A program made the position numbers and the translations under genes. The notes under the pieces are model-generated. The model searched no databases. It was given only the letters and a program-made list of their open reading frames with translations, and was not told the DNA's origin. From Burkholderiales bacterium (GTDB taxonomy: Bacteria > Pseudomonadota > Gammaproteobacteria > Burkholderiales > Burkholderiaceae_D), in contig JACPWS010000017.1 in assembly GCA_016196925.1 (NCBI GenBank), positions 1-64,000 on the forward strand: a stretch of 64,000 nucleotides of DNA, in the 5' to 3' direction. Below, one piece after another: positions 56,190 through 64,000 of this stretch (positions within the stretch are counted from its first letter, which is position 1; each line of letters begins with the position of its first letter).

Positions 56190-56924
56190 ATGCTGGCACA
56201 ACTGGCGGCTTTCAAGCCGGACAGCGCAAACCCCACCCCCTTGTATCTGCAACTGGCGAATAGGCTGGCGAGCGGCATCCATAGCGGCTTGTGGCAGCCG
56301 GACGAAGCGCTGCCTTCCGAGCGCATGTTGTCGGAAACGCTGGAGATTTCGCGCGTCACGGCGCGCAAGGCGATAGCCGTGCTGTGCGAGCGTGGCATGC
56401 TGACGCGCAAGCACGGTTCCGGCACCTATATCGCGCCGAAGCTGGAGCAAGCCTTGTCGTGCCTGAGCAGTTTTAGCGAAGAGTTGCGTCAGCGCGGTTT
56501 TGTGCCCGGTTCGCAATGGCTGTCGCGCGAAACCGGCATCGCCGCGCCGGAAGAAATCCTGGCGCTAGGCTTGTCGCCGAATAGCGTGGTGTCGCGCCTG
56601 AAGCGCCTGCGCACCGCCGACAATGTGGTGATGGCGATAGAAAGCAGCACGATACCGGCACTGTATCTGCCGAATCCCAAGCAAGTCGGCAGCAGCCTGT
56701 ACGGCTATCTGGAAGCGCACGACGCGGCGCCGACGCGCGCCTTGCAGCATATCCGCGCCGTCAACGCGACGACTGAGCAGGCGCGCCTGGCCGGCATCAA
56801 GCCGGGGGCGGCGATGCTGTTCATTACCCGGGTCGGCTATCTGGCGGGCGGGGCGGCGATAGAGCTGACCCATTCGTATTGCCGCAGCGATTACTATGAT
56901 TTTGTAGCGGAGTTGTTCCGATGA
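56190..56924 (+). CDS. nagR: GntR/HutC-type regulator of GlcNAc genes
   Basis: This 244-residue regulator has an N-terminal winged helix (LPSERMLSETLEISRVTARK, about 42-61, and GSGTYIAPKLEQ) and a C-terminal UTRA effector domain (about 95-240). UTRA domains of this type (NagR, YvoA, DasR) bind phosphorylated amino sugars. It lies 19 bases after the kinase gene, and its stop overlaps the start of nagA (ATGA). It likely represses the operon in the absence of GlcN6P or GlcNAc6P. Confidence 0.9.
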   Translation: MLAQLAAFKPDSANPTPLYLQLANRLASGIHSGLWQPDEALPSERMLSETLEISRVTARKAIAVLCERGMLTRKHGSGTYIAPKLEQALSCLSSFSEELRQRGFVPGSQWLSRETGIAAPEEILALGLSPNSVVSRLKRLRTADNVVMAIESSTIPALYLPNPKQVGSSLYGYLEAHDAAPTRALQHIRAVNATTEQARLAGIKPGAAMLFITRVGYLAGGAAIELTHSYCRSDYYDFVAELFR

Positions 56925-58039
56925 ACCAGTCTCAACAAGTCGCCCGGCAAATAGCGGGGCAAATCCTGACGCCGTCCGGCTGGCTCGGCGGCAACATAGT
57001 CTTTGCCGAAAAAATCCAGACCATCAGCGCCGGGCAAGCGGTGCCGGAGCTGTATATCTTGCCCGGCTTTGTCGATCTGCACGTGCACGGCGCCGGCGGC
57101 AAGGACAGCATGGAGGGCGGCGACGCGCTGGAAATCATTGCGCGCCAGCATGCGCAGCACGGCACCACCAGCATGCTGGCCACCACCATGACCGCACCGC
57201 TGGCCGACCTCGAGCGCGCGCTGCGCGCGATTAACGGCTCGGTACAACAGCGTGCGCCGGGCGGCGCGCGCGTGCTCGGCGTGCATCTGGAAGGCCCGTA
57301 CATCAACCCCGGCAAGCTCGGCGCGCAGCCGGCCTTCGCCTGCGACGGCACGCTGGAGCAGGTGCAGCGGCTGCATGCGCTGGCGCCGATACGGCTGGTC
57401 ACGGTGGCGCCGGAAATGGACAATCACCTGCAACTGGTGCGCGAGTTGACGGCGCTCGGCATGCGCGTGCAGCTCGGCCATACGCTCGGCACTTACGAGC
57501 AGGGCGTGGCGGCGCTGGAAAATGGCGCGAGCGGTTTCACCCATCTGTATAACGCTATGTCGCGCCTCGACCACCGGGCGCCCGGCATGGTCGGCGCGGC
57601 GCTGGCGCATGCGCAGTTTTCCGAAATCATTCCCGACTTGCTGCATGTACATCCGGGTGCGATCAAGGCTGCGCTGCGCGCAATTCCGCAACTGTATTGC
57701 GTGACCGATTCCACCGCCGCGACCGGCATGCCAGACGGCCAATATCTGCTGGGCCGGCAGGTGGTGCACAAGTGCCTGGGCGGCGTGCGCCTGGCCGACG
57801 GCACGCTGGCCGGCAGTACGCTGACCATGGATCAGGCGCTGCGCAATCTGGTCGGCATCGGCCTCGAGCTGGCCGATGCCTCCAAACGCGTGTCGACTTA
57901 TGCCGCCGATCATCTCGGCCTGAGCGGGCGCGGCCGTTTGCAGCCCGGCGCATATGCTGATCTGGTCGTGCTCGACCGCCAACTGAAGCTGATCGCCGTG
58001 TATGTAGAAGGAGAAAAAATTGAACTCGACTATGCCTAG
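56921..58039 (+). CDS. nagA: N-acetylglucosamine-6-phosphate deacetylase
   Basis: This 372-residue amidohydrolase removes acetate from GlcNAc-6-phosphate. It has LPGFVDLHVHGAGGKDSME (near residue 46-64), HLEGPYINPGKLGAQP (near 123), the zinc His in QLGHTLGTYEQGV (near 186) with GFTHLYNAMS, and catalytic Asp in CVTDSTAATGMPDG (near 262). Its end overlaps nagZ by 20 bases, including the ribosome site of the latter. The step follows the kinase in the pathway. Confidence 0.95.
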   Translation: MNQSQQVARQIAGQILTPSGWLGGNIVFAEKIQTISAGQAVPELYILPGFVDLHVHGAGGKDSMEGGDALEIIARQHAQHGTTSMLATTMTAPLADLERALRAINGSVQQRAPGGARVLGVHLEGPYINPGKLGAQPAFACDGTLEQVQRLHALAPIRLVTVAPEMDNHLQLVRELTALGMRVQLGHTLGTYEQGVAALENGASGFTHLYNAMSRLDHRAPGMVGAALAHAQFSEIIPDLLHVHPGAIKAALRAIPQLYCVTDSTAATGMPDGQYLLGRQVVHKCLGGVRLADGTLAGSTLTMDQALRNLVGIGLELADASKRVSTYAADHLGLSGRGRLQPGAYADLVVLDRQLKLIAVYVEGEKIELDYA

Positions 58040-59561
58040 CGAAGCAGGGTGGGGCGATGTAGTGCGCGCGGAACAAGCGCGCAGTATCGCCGGTCAACTG
58101 ATCATGGTGCGCTTGCCGGGCACGGAGTTGAGCGCAGAGATGGCCGATTTTTTGCGCAGCAATCATATCCGCGCGGTCTGCCTGTTCCGCCAGAATATGC
58201 AAAATCCCGCGCAGCTGAAAAAATTCACGGACGATTTGCGCGCCGTGCTGGGGCCGGAAGCGCTGATCGCGCTCGACCAGGAAGGCGGCGCCGTGGTGCG
58301 CCCGACCTGGCTGCCGGCGCCGCCGTCCGCGATGGCGCTCGGCGCCGGCGACGACGTGGCGCTGTGCCGCGCGGTCGGCGCGGCGGTGGCGCGCGGCGTA
58401 CGCTCGCTAGGCTTCAACTGGAATTTCGCGCCGGTGCTGGACTTGAATAGCAACCCCGATAATCCGGTGATCGCCGAACGCTCTTTCGGCGCCGATCCGC
58501 AACGCGCGGGCGAACTGGCGCTGGCCTGGATGGACGGCAGCCTGGCCGAAGGCGTCGCTTGCTGCGTCAAGCATTTTCCCGGCCACGGCGACACCAATGT
58601 CGATTCGCACCGCGACTTGCCTAGTGTGCATAAATCGCGCGCCGAACTGGAGGCGCTGGAACTGGCGCCGTTCCGCCTGGCCGCCAGCCGCTCAAATCCG
58701 GCGCCGGCCATGATGACCGCGCATATCGTGTATCCGGCGCTGGACGCCGAAAACCCGGCCACCATGTCGCCCGCGATACTCTCCGGCATCTTGCGCGAGG
58801 AGTGGAATTACGACGGCGTGCTGATTACCGACGGCATGGACATGCAAGCGATCGCCGGCCGCTACGGGGCCGGCAACGCCGCCGTGCGCGCCTTGCTGGC
58901 CGGGGCCGATCTGGTGATGGCGCTCGGCGACTGCACAACGCAAAGGGAAACCCTGGACGCGCTGACGGCGGCGCTCGTCTCCGGCCAGATCGGTCGCGCC
59001 GGACTGGAGCAGAGGCTGGCGCGCGTGCGCCGGCTGGCGCGCGACTATCCCTGCGCCGCCGGCGACTATCGGGGCGAGGCGGCCGACTGCGCCCTGATGG
59101 CAGACGCCTGGCGGCGCGGCCTTACCAGCTACGGCAAGCCGGTGGCGCCGCCGGCAGGCAGCAAGCTCAGATTGGTGATCCGCGCCGACGCGGTCAGCGA
59201 CGGCGTGTCGGAAGCCGGCATCCCGGCCGAACGAATTGCGTCCATGCTGGCCAGCCTGTACGACGTCGTGACGGTCACCTTCAGCGACCCGCAAAGCTTG
59301 GACTGGAGCGCCTTGCCGCAAGATGGGCGCTATCTGATCCTGGCCTCCACCGTGCGCCTGCGCTATGGCGAGCGCGCGCGCCGCAGCTGGAAACCAGATT
59401 TGCATCTGGCCTTATGGAATCCGTTCCAGATGCTCGATATCGACGCGCCGGCGCTGGCCACTTACGGCTTTGCCGAACCGGCGATTGCCGCCGTGCGCGC
59501 CTGGCTGGCCGGCGAGATCGGCGCCGACGGCAAGATACCGGTGCCCGGCTTCGGCGCTTAA
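58020..59561 (+). CDS. nagZ: beta-N-acetylhexosaminidase NagZ-like (GH3)
   Basis: This 513-residue glycoside hydrolase family 3 enzyme releases GlcNAc from muropeptides or chito-oligosaccharides in the cytoplasm. It carries IALDQEGGAVVRPTW (about 81-95), the general-acid loop KHFPGHGDTNVDSH (about 183-196) and the nucleophile Asp in VLITDGMDMQAI (about 266-277). It is longer than E. coli NagZ by a C-terminal domain (from about 340). TTG at 58020 is chosen because AAGGAG stands 6 bases ahead; the ATG four codons on has no such site. It starts inside nagA. Confidence 0.92.
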   Translation: MNSTMPSEAGWGDVVRAEQARSIAGQLIMVRLPGTELSAEMADFLRSNHIRAVCLFRQNMQNPAQLKKFTDDLRAVLGPEALIALDQEGGAVVRPTWLPAPPSAMALGAGDDVALCRAVGAAVARGVRSLGFNWNFAPVLDLNSNPDNPVIAERSFGADPQRAGELALAWMDGSLAEGVACCVKHFPGHGDTNVDSHRDLPSVHKSRAELEALELAPFRLAASRSNPAPAMMTAHIVYPALDAENPATMSPAILSGILREEWNYDGVLITDGMDMQAIAGRYGAGNAAVRALLAGADLVMALGDCTTQRETLDALTAALVSGQIGRAGLEQRLARVRRLARDYPCAAGDYRGEAADCALMADAWRRGLTSYGKPVAPPAGSKLRLVIRADAVSDGVSEAGIPAERIASMLASLYDVVTVTFSDPQSLDWSALPQDGRYLILASTVRLRYGERARRSWKPDLHLALWNPFQMLDIDAPALATYGFAEPAIAAVRAWLAGEIGADGKIPVPGFGA

Positions 59562-59701
59562 GTCGAACACGGTAGCGTCGGCTTCCTGCTGTGCGCGCGC
59601 CGGCGACGCGAGAAAGCAACAGCGCGGGATGGCAGGTGCATTTCCTGCGCTCCATGTGTATATTCGAGGCAAATTTTCAGCTGCATTTGTCGTGGAGAGC
59701 A

Positions 59702-60547
59702 ATGATGTGGTCAAGTCGTAAGTGCTGTCGTAGCGTACTGTTCGTGCTGTTCATGCTGGCGCAAACCGGTCATGCAGCCGAACCGGCCCCCGCTTTGCGG
59801 GTAGGCATCGTGCCGTATCTGTCGCCGAACGTACTGATGTCTTTGTTTGCCCCGGTGCGCGAACATTTGCAGCGCGAATTGCGTCGCCCGGTAGAGCTGT
59901 ACACGGCGCCCGATGTGCGCAGCTTCGTCAAGAAGACCCTGAGCCCCGATTACGATGTCCTGATTTCTTCCGCGCACTTGTCGCGGCTGGCGCAGACGCG
60001 CGGAGGGTATTTGCCGGAAGTGCAGTTCAGCGATGACTTATACGGCGTCATCTTCGTCGCCAAGCAATCGGCGATACGCGACGTCGCCGATTTGCGCGAC
60101 AAAAAACTGGCCGTCACCGATCGCACCATCCTGGTGAATATCGCGGTATTGAACGCCCTCAGCCAGATCAATATCAATGAAAGCAAACTCAGGCTGCGTC
60201 CCAACATCAACCAAAATACCGCCTTGCTGTCAATTGCCCAAGGCGACAACGACGCCGCCATTGCCGCACACTTTGCCCCGGATCAAATGCCGGAACAGCA
60301 GCGCGGCGAATTGCGCGAAATTTTTCGCACAAAAGCTTTGCCTAACGTTATCGTCTCTACTTCTCCCAAACTTCCCGTCATGGACAGGACGGCGATCAGC
60401 AACGCCATGCTGACGTTGGCCGATTCGACCGAAGGGAAAAATTTCTTAAAGAACAGCCGCTACGGCGGCGTAAAAAAAATTGATGTGGCGTCCATGAAAG
60501 AGCTCGATATCTATCTGCCGGAAACCCTGCGTCAGCTGGGGCAGTAA
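59702..60547 (+). CDS. PhnD-like periplasmic binding protein
   Basis: This 281-residue protein has a signal peptide (about 1-25, ending GHAAE) and the phosphate/phosphonate-type type II binding-protein fold. The lines ALRVGIVPYLSPNVLMSLFA (about 29-48), YDVLISSAHLSRLAQTRGGY and KLAVTDRTILVNIAVLNAL are typical of PhnD/PtxB relatives. No ABC permease follows; instead a sensor kinase starts 2 bases later. The likely job is to bind a ligand for that kinase. GGAGAG precedes a double ATG. Confidence 0.85.
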   Translation: MMWSSRKCCRSVLFVLFMLAQTGHAAEPAPALRVGIVPYLSPNVLMSLFAPVREHLQRELRRPVELYTAPDVRSFVKKTLSPDYDVLISSAHLSRLAQTRGGYLPEVQFSDDLYGVIFVAKQSAIRDVADLRDKKLAVTDRTILVNIAVLNALSQININESKLRLRPNINQNTALLSIAQGDNDAAIAAHFAPDQMPEQQRGELREIFRTKALPNVIVSTSPKLPVMDRTAISNAMLTLADSTEGKNFLKNSRYGGVKKIDVASMKELDIYLPETLRQLGQ

Positions 60548-60549
60548 GC

Positions 60550-62547
60550 ATGCGTTTGTCGTTACGCTGGAAATTAATACTCGGCAGTGTATTGGTTGAG
60601 ATTGTCATGCTGTCGGTGCTGGTGACAAATAGCTTGCGCATCAATCAGGCGCATTTATTGCAACTGGCAAATATCCGGCTCGGCGAAGTGTCGGTATTGC
60701 TGAACGCCTCGGTCGGGCCGTCGATGGCGCAGCAGGATTACGCCGCCATCAACGACGTGTTCCGCGTCAGCCGCCGCAAAGAAGGCATCGTCTACTTTTT
60801 GCTGTTCGATCAGCGCCGGCGCCTGATCGCCGCCGATGGTTGGGAAGGCGCGGCGCCCAGAAAATCCGGCGATGTCCGTATCGCAGCCAGTGAAAATCGG
60901 CTCGATGCGCGCATCCCCATCGTGCTCGCCGGCCAGGTCTATGGCGAATTGCTGTTCGGCGTTTCCACCGCCTTCATCCAGGATGCCCGCAACCGTCTGT
61001 TGCGCGAATCGGTGCTGATCGCCGCGGCCGAAGTGCTCATCTCGTTTATCGTGATCGCCTTGATGGGGACCTGGCTGACGCGCAACCTGAAGCAGCTGGA
61101 GATTTCCGCCAACGCGATCTTCAGGGGCGAGTACGGCACCAGGGTCAGCCATACCGGCGACGATGAAATCGGGGTGGTGGGGCGCACCCTGAACCAGATG
61201 AGTGCGCAGCTGGCGCATGAGATGGAAGCCTTGCGGCATAGCGAGCAGCAGCAGCGCGAAACCGCCAGCCGCTTGCAATCGGTGCTCGATGCCGCCTCGG
61301 AAGTGTCCATCGTCGCCACCGATACCAAGGGCCTGATCACCATGTTCAACCGCGGCGCCGAAAAAATGCTCGGCTATCGCGCCGAAGAATGCGTAGGCGC
61401 GCTGACGCCGCTGGTATTTCACGATGCCGCCGAGCTGGCGCGAAGAAGCGGCGAATTGTCGGCCGAATGCGGGCGCCCGGTGCGCAACATCGAGATTTTC
61501 ACTTCCAAGGCGCTGCTGCACGGGTCGGAAACGCAGAACTGGGCTTACCTGCGCAAGGACGGCACGCGGCTGCACGTTTCGCTGGTCGTGACTGCGGTGC
61601 GCGATCAGCACGCCGAAATCAGCGGCTACCTCGGCATCGCGCGCGACATTACGCTGCAAATCGAAGCGCAGTTGGCGCTCAGTCAGTTGAATGAGGAATT
61701 GGAAACGCGCGTACTGCAGAGAACTTCCGAGCTGGAGCAAGCCAATCGCGATCTGGCCGGCGCGATGGATAATTTGCAAATCGCCCAGGCTGAGCTGATC
61801 CGTACCGAAAAACTGAGCGCGCTCGGCACCATCGTCGCCGTGGTCGCGCACGAATTGAATACGCCGATCGGCAATTGCCTGACCGTCGCCAGCACCTTGC
61901 ACGATAAAACGATGGAAGTCGGCCAGGCTTTCGACCAGGGCAACTTGCGCCGTTCCGGTTTGACGGAATACATACGCGACACCAGGACCGGCGCAGAAAT
62001 ACTCTTGCGCGGCCTGAACCGCTCGAGCGAGCTGGTGAATAATTTCAAACAGGTGGCGGTGGACCAGACCACAGACCAGCGCCGCCAATTCGATTTGCTG
62101 ACCGTGGTGAACGACGTGGTGGCCTTGCTCAGCCCGACGCTGCGCAAGTTGCCGTATCGGCTGATCATGCAAGTGCCGGACGCTATCCGGATGGACAGCT
62201 ACCCCGGACCGCTGGAGCAAGTGATCACCAATCTGGTTAACAATGCGATTACCCATGCCTTCGATGGAAAAGACGAAGGGACGATGACGCTCTGCGCCGC
62301 CCGCGTTGCCGCCGACATGGTGCGCATCGAGTTTGCCGACGACGGCATAGGCATAGAGGCGGATCACCTGTCCAAAATTTTCGACCCGTTTTACACCACC
62401 AAACTCGGGCGCGGCGGCACCGGCCTGGGCTTGAACATCGTGCACAACATCGTCAAAAAAATGTTGGGTGGTAAACTCGATGTGGAAAGCATCTACGGCA
62501 AGGGCACGCTATTCACTATCTACCTGCCGCTCCGCGCACCGGAATAA
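60550..62547 (+). CDS. membrane sensor histidine kinase with HAMP and PAS
   Basis: This 665-residue protein has two membrane helices (about 8-28 and 155-177) around a periplasmic sensor. A HAMP domain (about 178-232) and a PAS domain (about 240-370) follow. Next come a coiled segment (NEELETRVLQRTSELEQANR, about 382-401) and a HisKA with VVAVVAHELNTPIGNCLTVA (His near residue 434). Last is a HATPase (QVITNLVNNAITHAF N box near 558, DDGIGIEADHLSKIFDPFYT). It is fused to no regulator and no response regulator is in the window. It pairs by position with the PhnD-like protein. Confidence 0.93.
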   Translation: MRLSLRWKLILGSVLVEIVMLSVLVTNSLRINQAHLLQLANIRLGEVSVLLNASVGPSMAQQDYAAINDVFRVSRRKEGIVYFLLFDQRRRLIAADGWEGAAPRKSGDVRIAASENRLDARIPIVLAGQVYGELLFGVSTAFIQDARNRLLRESVLIAAAEVLISFIVIALMGTWLTRNLKQLEISANAIFRGEYGTRVSHTGDDEIGVVGRTLNQMSAQLAHEMEALRHSEQQQRETASRLQSVLDAASEVSIVATDTKGLITMFNRGAEKMLGYRAEECVGALTPLVFHDAAELARRSGELSAECGRPVRNIEIFTSKALLHGSETQNWAYLRKDGTRLHVSLVVTAVRDQHAEISGYLGIARDITLQIEAQLALSQLNEELETRVLQRTSELEQANRDLAGAMDNLQIAQAELIRTEKLSALGTIVAVVAHELNTPIGNCLTVASTLHDKTMEVGQAFDQGNLRRSGLTEYIRDTRTGAEILLRGLNRSSELVNNFKQVAVDQTTDQRRQFDLLTVVNDVVALLSPTLRKLPYRLIMQVPDAIRMDSYPGPLEQVITNLVNNAITHAFDGKDEGTMTLCAARVAADMVRIEFADDGIGIEADHLSKIFDPFYTTKLGRGGTGLGLNIVHNIVKKMLGGKLDVESIYGKGTLFTIYLPLRAPE

Positions 62548-62621
62548 GCGCGCCGCCGTCCTTTATCATTCGTAACTATTCGCCGACCCTGGAAGGGGCG
62601 CCGTTGATGGCACAAAAACGC

Positions 62622-62690
62622 TAACCGCAGCGCAGAGGTCGCAGAGAAAAGTTTTTTGTATCCTCTGCGCCCTCTGCGCCTCTGCGGCTA
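62622..62690. repeat. inverted repeat family E (CTCTGCG type)
   Basis: The left arm TAACCGCAGCGCAGAGGTCGCAG (62622-62644, quoted to 20: CCGCAGCGCAGAGGTCGCAG) pairs with a right arm built of CTCTGCG units (62662-62690) across a T-rich loop GTTTTTTGTAT. It resembles family D in being made of CTCTG-type units, but the sequence is different. It lies between the kinase and creatininase genes. Confidence 0.8.
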
Positions 62691-62802
62691 AGGATTTTTA
62701 TTTCAGGCTGAATAGTTACTATCATTCCGTATTGCGCCCCGGCCGGCGAAATTAAAACGGCAAACGCCTGTATACTGCTGCCCGCTACCTGAGGAAAGCC
62801 GT

Positions 62803-63648
62803 ATGCCACGTATCGAAAGCCAGCCACGGACCATGGTGAACCTGGCCCAAATTTTGCCGACGCTGATGCTGGCGCTGGCTTATCTGCTGCTGTCGCCGCT
62901 GCCGGCGCTGGCCGCTGGCGTCTATCTGGAAGAAATGACCTCGCCCGAGCTGCGCGAGCGTCTGGCCGGCGGCGCCACCACGATTTTGATCCCGCTAGGC
63001 GGGACCGAGCAGAACGGTCCCTACATGGTCCTGGGCAAACACAACCGGCGCGCCTATTTGCTGGCCGGCCAGATCGCGCAGCGGCTAGGCAATGCGCTGG
63101 TGGCGCCGGTCGTCAGTTATGTGCCGGAAGGCAGCATACAGCCTCCCGCCGCGCACATGCGCTTTGCCGGCACTATTTCCATCGGCGAAGGCGCCTTCGA
63201 AGCGATGCTGGAAGCGGCCGCCCGCAGTTTCCGGCAACACGGCTTTCGCGATGTGGTGTTTCTGGGCGACCATGGCGGCTACCAGAACAGCGAGCAGCGC
63301 GTCGCCAGCCGCCTGAACCGGGAATGGGCGGCGGAGCGCGCTTGCCGGGTGCATGCCTTGCCTGAATATTATCGCGCCGCCGGTGATTTTGCCGAAATGT
63401 TAAAAAAGCGCGGCTATGGCGCCGCCGAGATAGGCACGCATGCCGGGCTGGCCGATACCGCCTTGGCGCTGGCGCTCGACAAGTCGCTGGTGCGTAGCGA
63501 GGCGCTGGCGCATGCCGGCAAGCCCGATCCGCGCGACGGCGTCGCCGGCGACCCGCGTCGCGCCACCGAGGAACTGGGGCAGGCCGGCGTGCAGCATATC
63601 GTCGACCTGAGCGTGACGGCGATCAGGCAGGCGGCGCGCGCAAGATGA
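62803..63648 (+). CDS. secreted creatininase-family protein
   Basis: This 281-residue protein has an N-terminal signal or anchor (about 14-37, LMLALAYLLLSPLPALAAG) and the creatininase/MftE fold. Its metal lines are IPLGGTEQNGPYMVLGKHN (Glu and His, about 65-83) and VVFLGDHGGYQNSEQRVA (about 153-170). Creatininases are zinc/manganese amidohydrolases; relatives work on creatinine, formamidopyrimidines or mycofactocin peptides, normally in the cytoplasm. Export here is unusual. GAGGAAA precedes the ATG. A beta-propeller gene follows after 31 bases. Confidence 0.85.
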   Translation: MPRIESQPRTMVNLAQILPTLMLALAYLLLSPLPALAAGVYLEEMTSPELRERLAGGATTILIPLGGTEQNGPYMVLGKHNRRAYLLAGQIAQRLGNALVAPVVSYVPEGSIQPPAAHMRFAGTISIGEGAFEAMLEAAARSFRQHGFRDVVFLGDHGGYQNSEQRVASRLNREWAAERACRVHALPEYYRAAGDFAEMLKKRGYGAAEIGTHAGLADTALALALDKSLVRSEALAHAGKPDPRDGVAGDPRRATEELGQAGVQHIVDLSVTAIRQAARAR

Positions 63649-63679
63649 ATTTTCAATGTTAAGTAACGAGGAATGCGGT

Positions 63680-64000
63680 ATGGGTCTGGTAACAAGGAAG
63701 TCGGTGGGGGTAAGCGTCGCGCTGCTGGCGGCGGCAGCGGCGCTGGTGGCGGCGCATGTGCATGGCGCGGCGCCGGCTGGCGCCAATGTTGTCGCAAAGA
63801 CGGTGGCGACCGTGCCGGGCATGCCGCCCGTCGTCGACGCCAACAATCTGTATAGCGAGACTGGCGCCTCGCACCTGAGTCCGGCGCTGCGCGGCGATCT
63901 GGAACGCATTTATGTGCCCAACCTGCGCTCCAACGATGTATCCGTGATCGACCCGGCAACGCTCAAGGTGGTCGATAGATTCAAGGTCGGACGCGGGCCG
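63680..64000 (+). CDS. YVTN-type beta-propeller protein, 3' end outside the window
   Basis: The frame opens at ATG 63680 (GAGG 8 bases upstream) and stays open for all 107 codons to the right edge. A signal peptide (about 1-31) is followed by a short linker. The first blade, RIYVPNLRSNDVSVIDPATLKVVDRF (about 78-102, quoted in part as YVPNLRSNDVSVIDPATLK), is the YVTN/YncE-type beta-propeller unit. Such secreted propellers often accompany oxidoreductases or metal enzymes. It is probably cotranscribed with the creatininase-family gene. Confidence 0.75.
   Translation, partial: MGLVTRKSVGVSVALLAAAAALVAAHVHGAAPAGANVVAKTVATVPGMPPVVDANNLYSETGASHLSPALRGDLERIYVPNLRSNDVSVIDPATLKVVDRFKVGRGP

Overview
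The window looks like chromosomal DNA of a betaproteobacterium, order Burkholderiales, most likely an Oxalobacteraceae-type genome. The signs are moderately high G+C, GroEL/GroES with a perfect CIRCE operator, a CobD-like protein next to a CoA-type Nudix hydrolase, a DUF3579 protein, a 596-residue-type acyl-CoA dehydrogenase behind etfBA, and many ornate intergenic inverted repeats. The family call is inference from gene content, not from a database search.

Layout. 1-1371: a nested inverted-repeat element, a diiron-type metallo-beta-lactamase-fold protein and tRNA-Thr(CGU). 1512-4127: groS-groL with a combined sigma70/sigma32 promoter and CIRCE, then a small unknown gene. 4369-9095: a Fur-box-preceded ferrous iron uptake operon (ftrA, an embedded OprB-like porin, ftrB, ftrC, ftrD). 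9154-17893: copper/silver handling, with a CzcI-like protein, a CusF-like chaperone, a MerR-type promoter, three small secreted proteins and cusC-cusB-cusA; the CusB carries its own CusF domain. 18256-27572: mixed housekeeping (gluQ, trhO, elaA, ugpQ), a LytS/LytTR two-component pair, a class III CoA-transferase and a possible HEPN protein in a lower-GC patch.

27805-31874: alaS with an overlapping acetyltransferase and a Nudix gene, then a TusA-like gene. 32201-35903: etfB-etfA-acyl-CoA dehydrogenase with a strong stem-loop before the last gene. 36553-38658: the classical rpsP-rimM-trmD-rplS operon. 38738-44793: Nudix, CobD-like, GFA-family and DUF3579 genes, then a LysR regulator divergent from a histidine phosphatase and an acyl-CoA dehydrogenase. 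45148-47945: a DesR-type response regulator whose kinase is reduced to an ATPase remnant. That remnant is joined in frame to the tail of an amidohydrolase/CIA30 gene which itself carries an in-frame TAA. 48049-52190: nuclease, SppA, GST and an unknown gene. 52419-54962: prfC and a YoaK-family membrane protein. 55217-59561: a GlcNAc catabolism/recycling operon (kinase, GntR regulator, nagA, nagZ). 59702-62547: a PhnD-like binding protein with a membrane sensor kinase. 62803-64000: a secreted creatininase-family protein and a truncated YVTN beta-propeller gene at the right edge.

The two metal blocks lie back to back and form an iron-in / copper-out island. Nothing in the window is clearly phage, integrase, transposase, toxin-antitoxin or CRISPR. 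The items most worth a second look are the amidohydrolase-kinase chimera, the porin inside the ftr operon, the MerR-type promoter without its regulator, and the set of at least seven inverted-repeat elements between genes.
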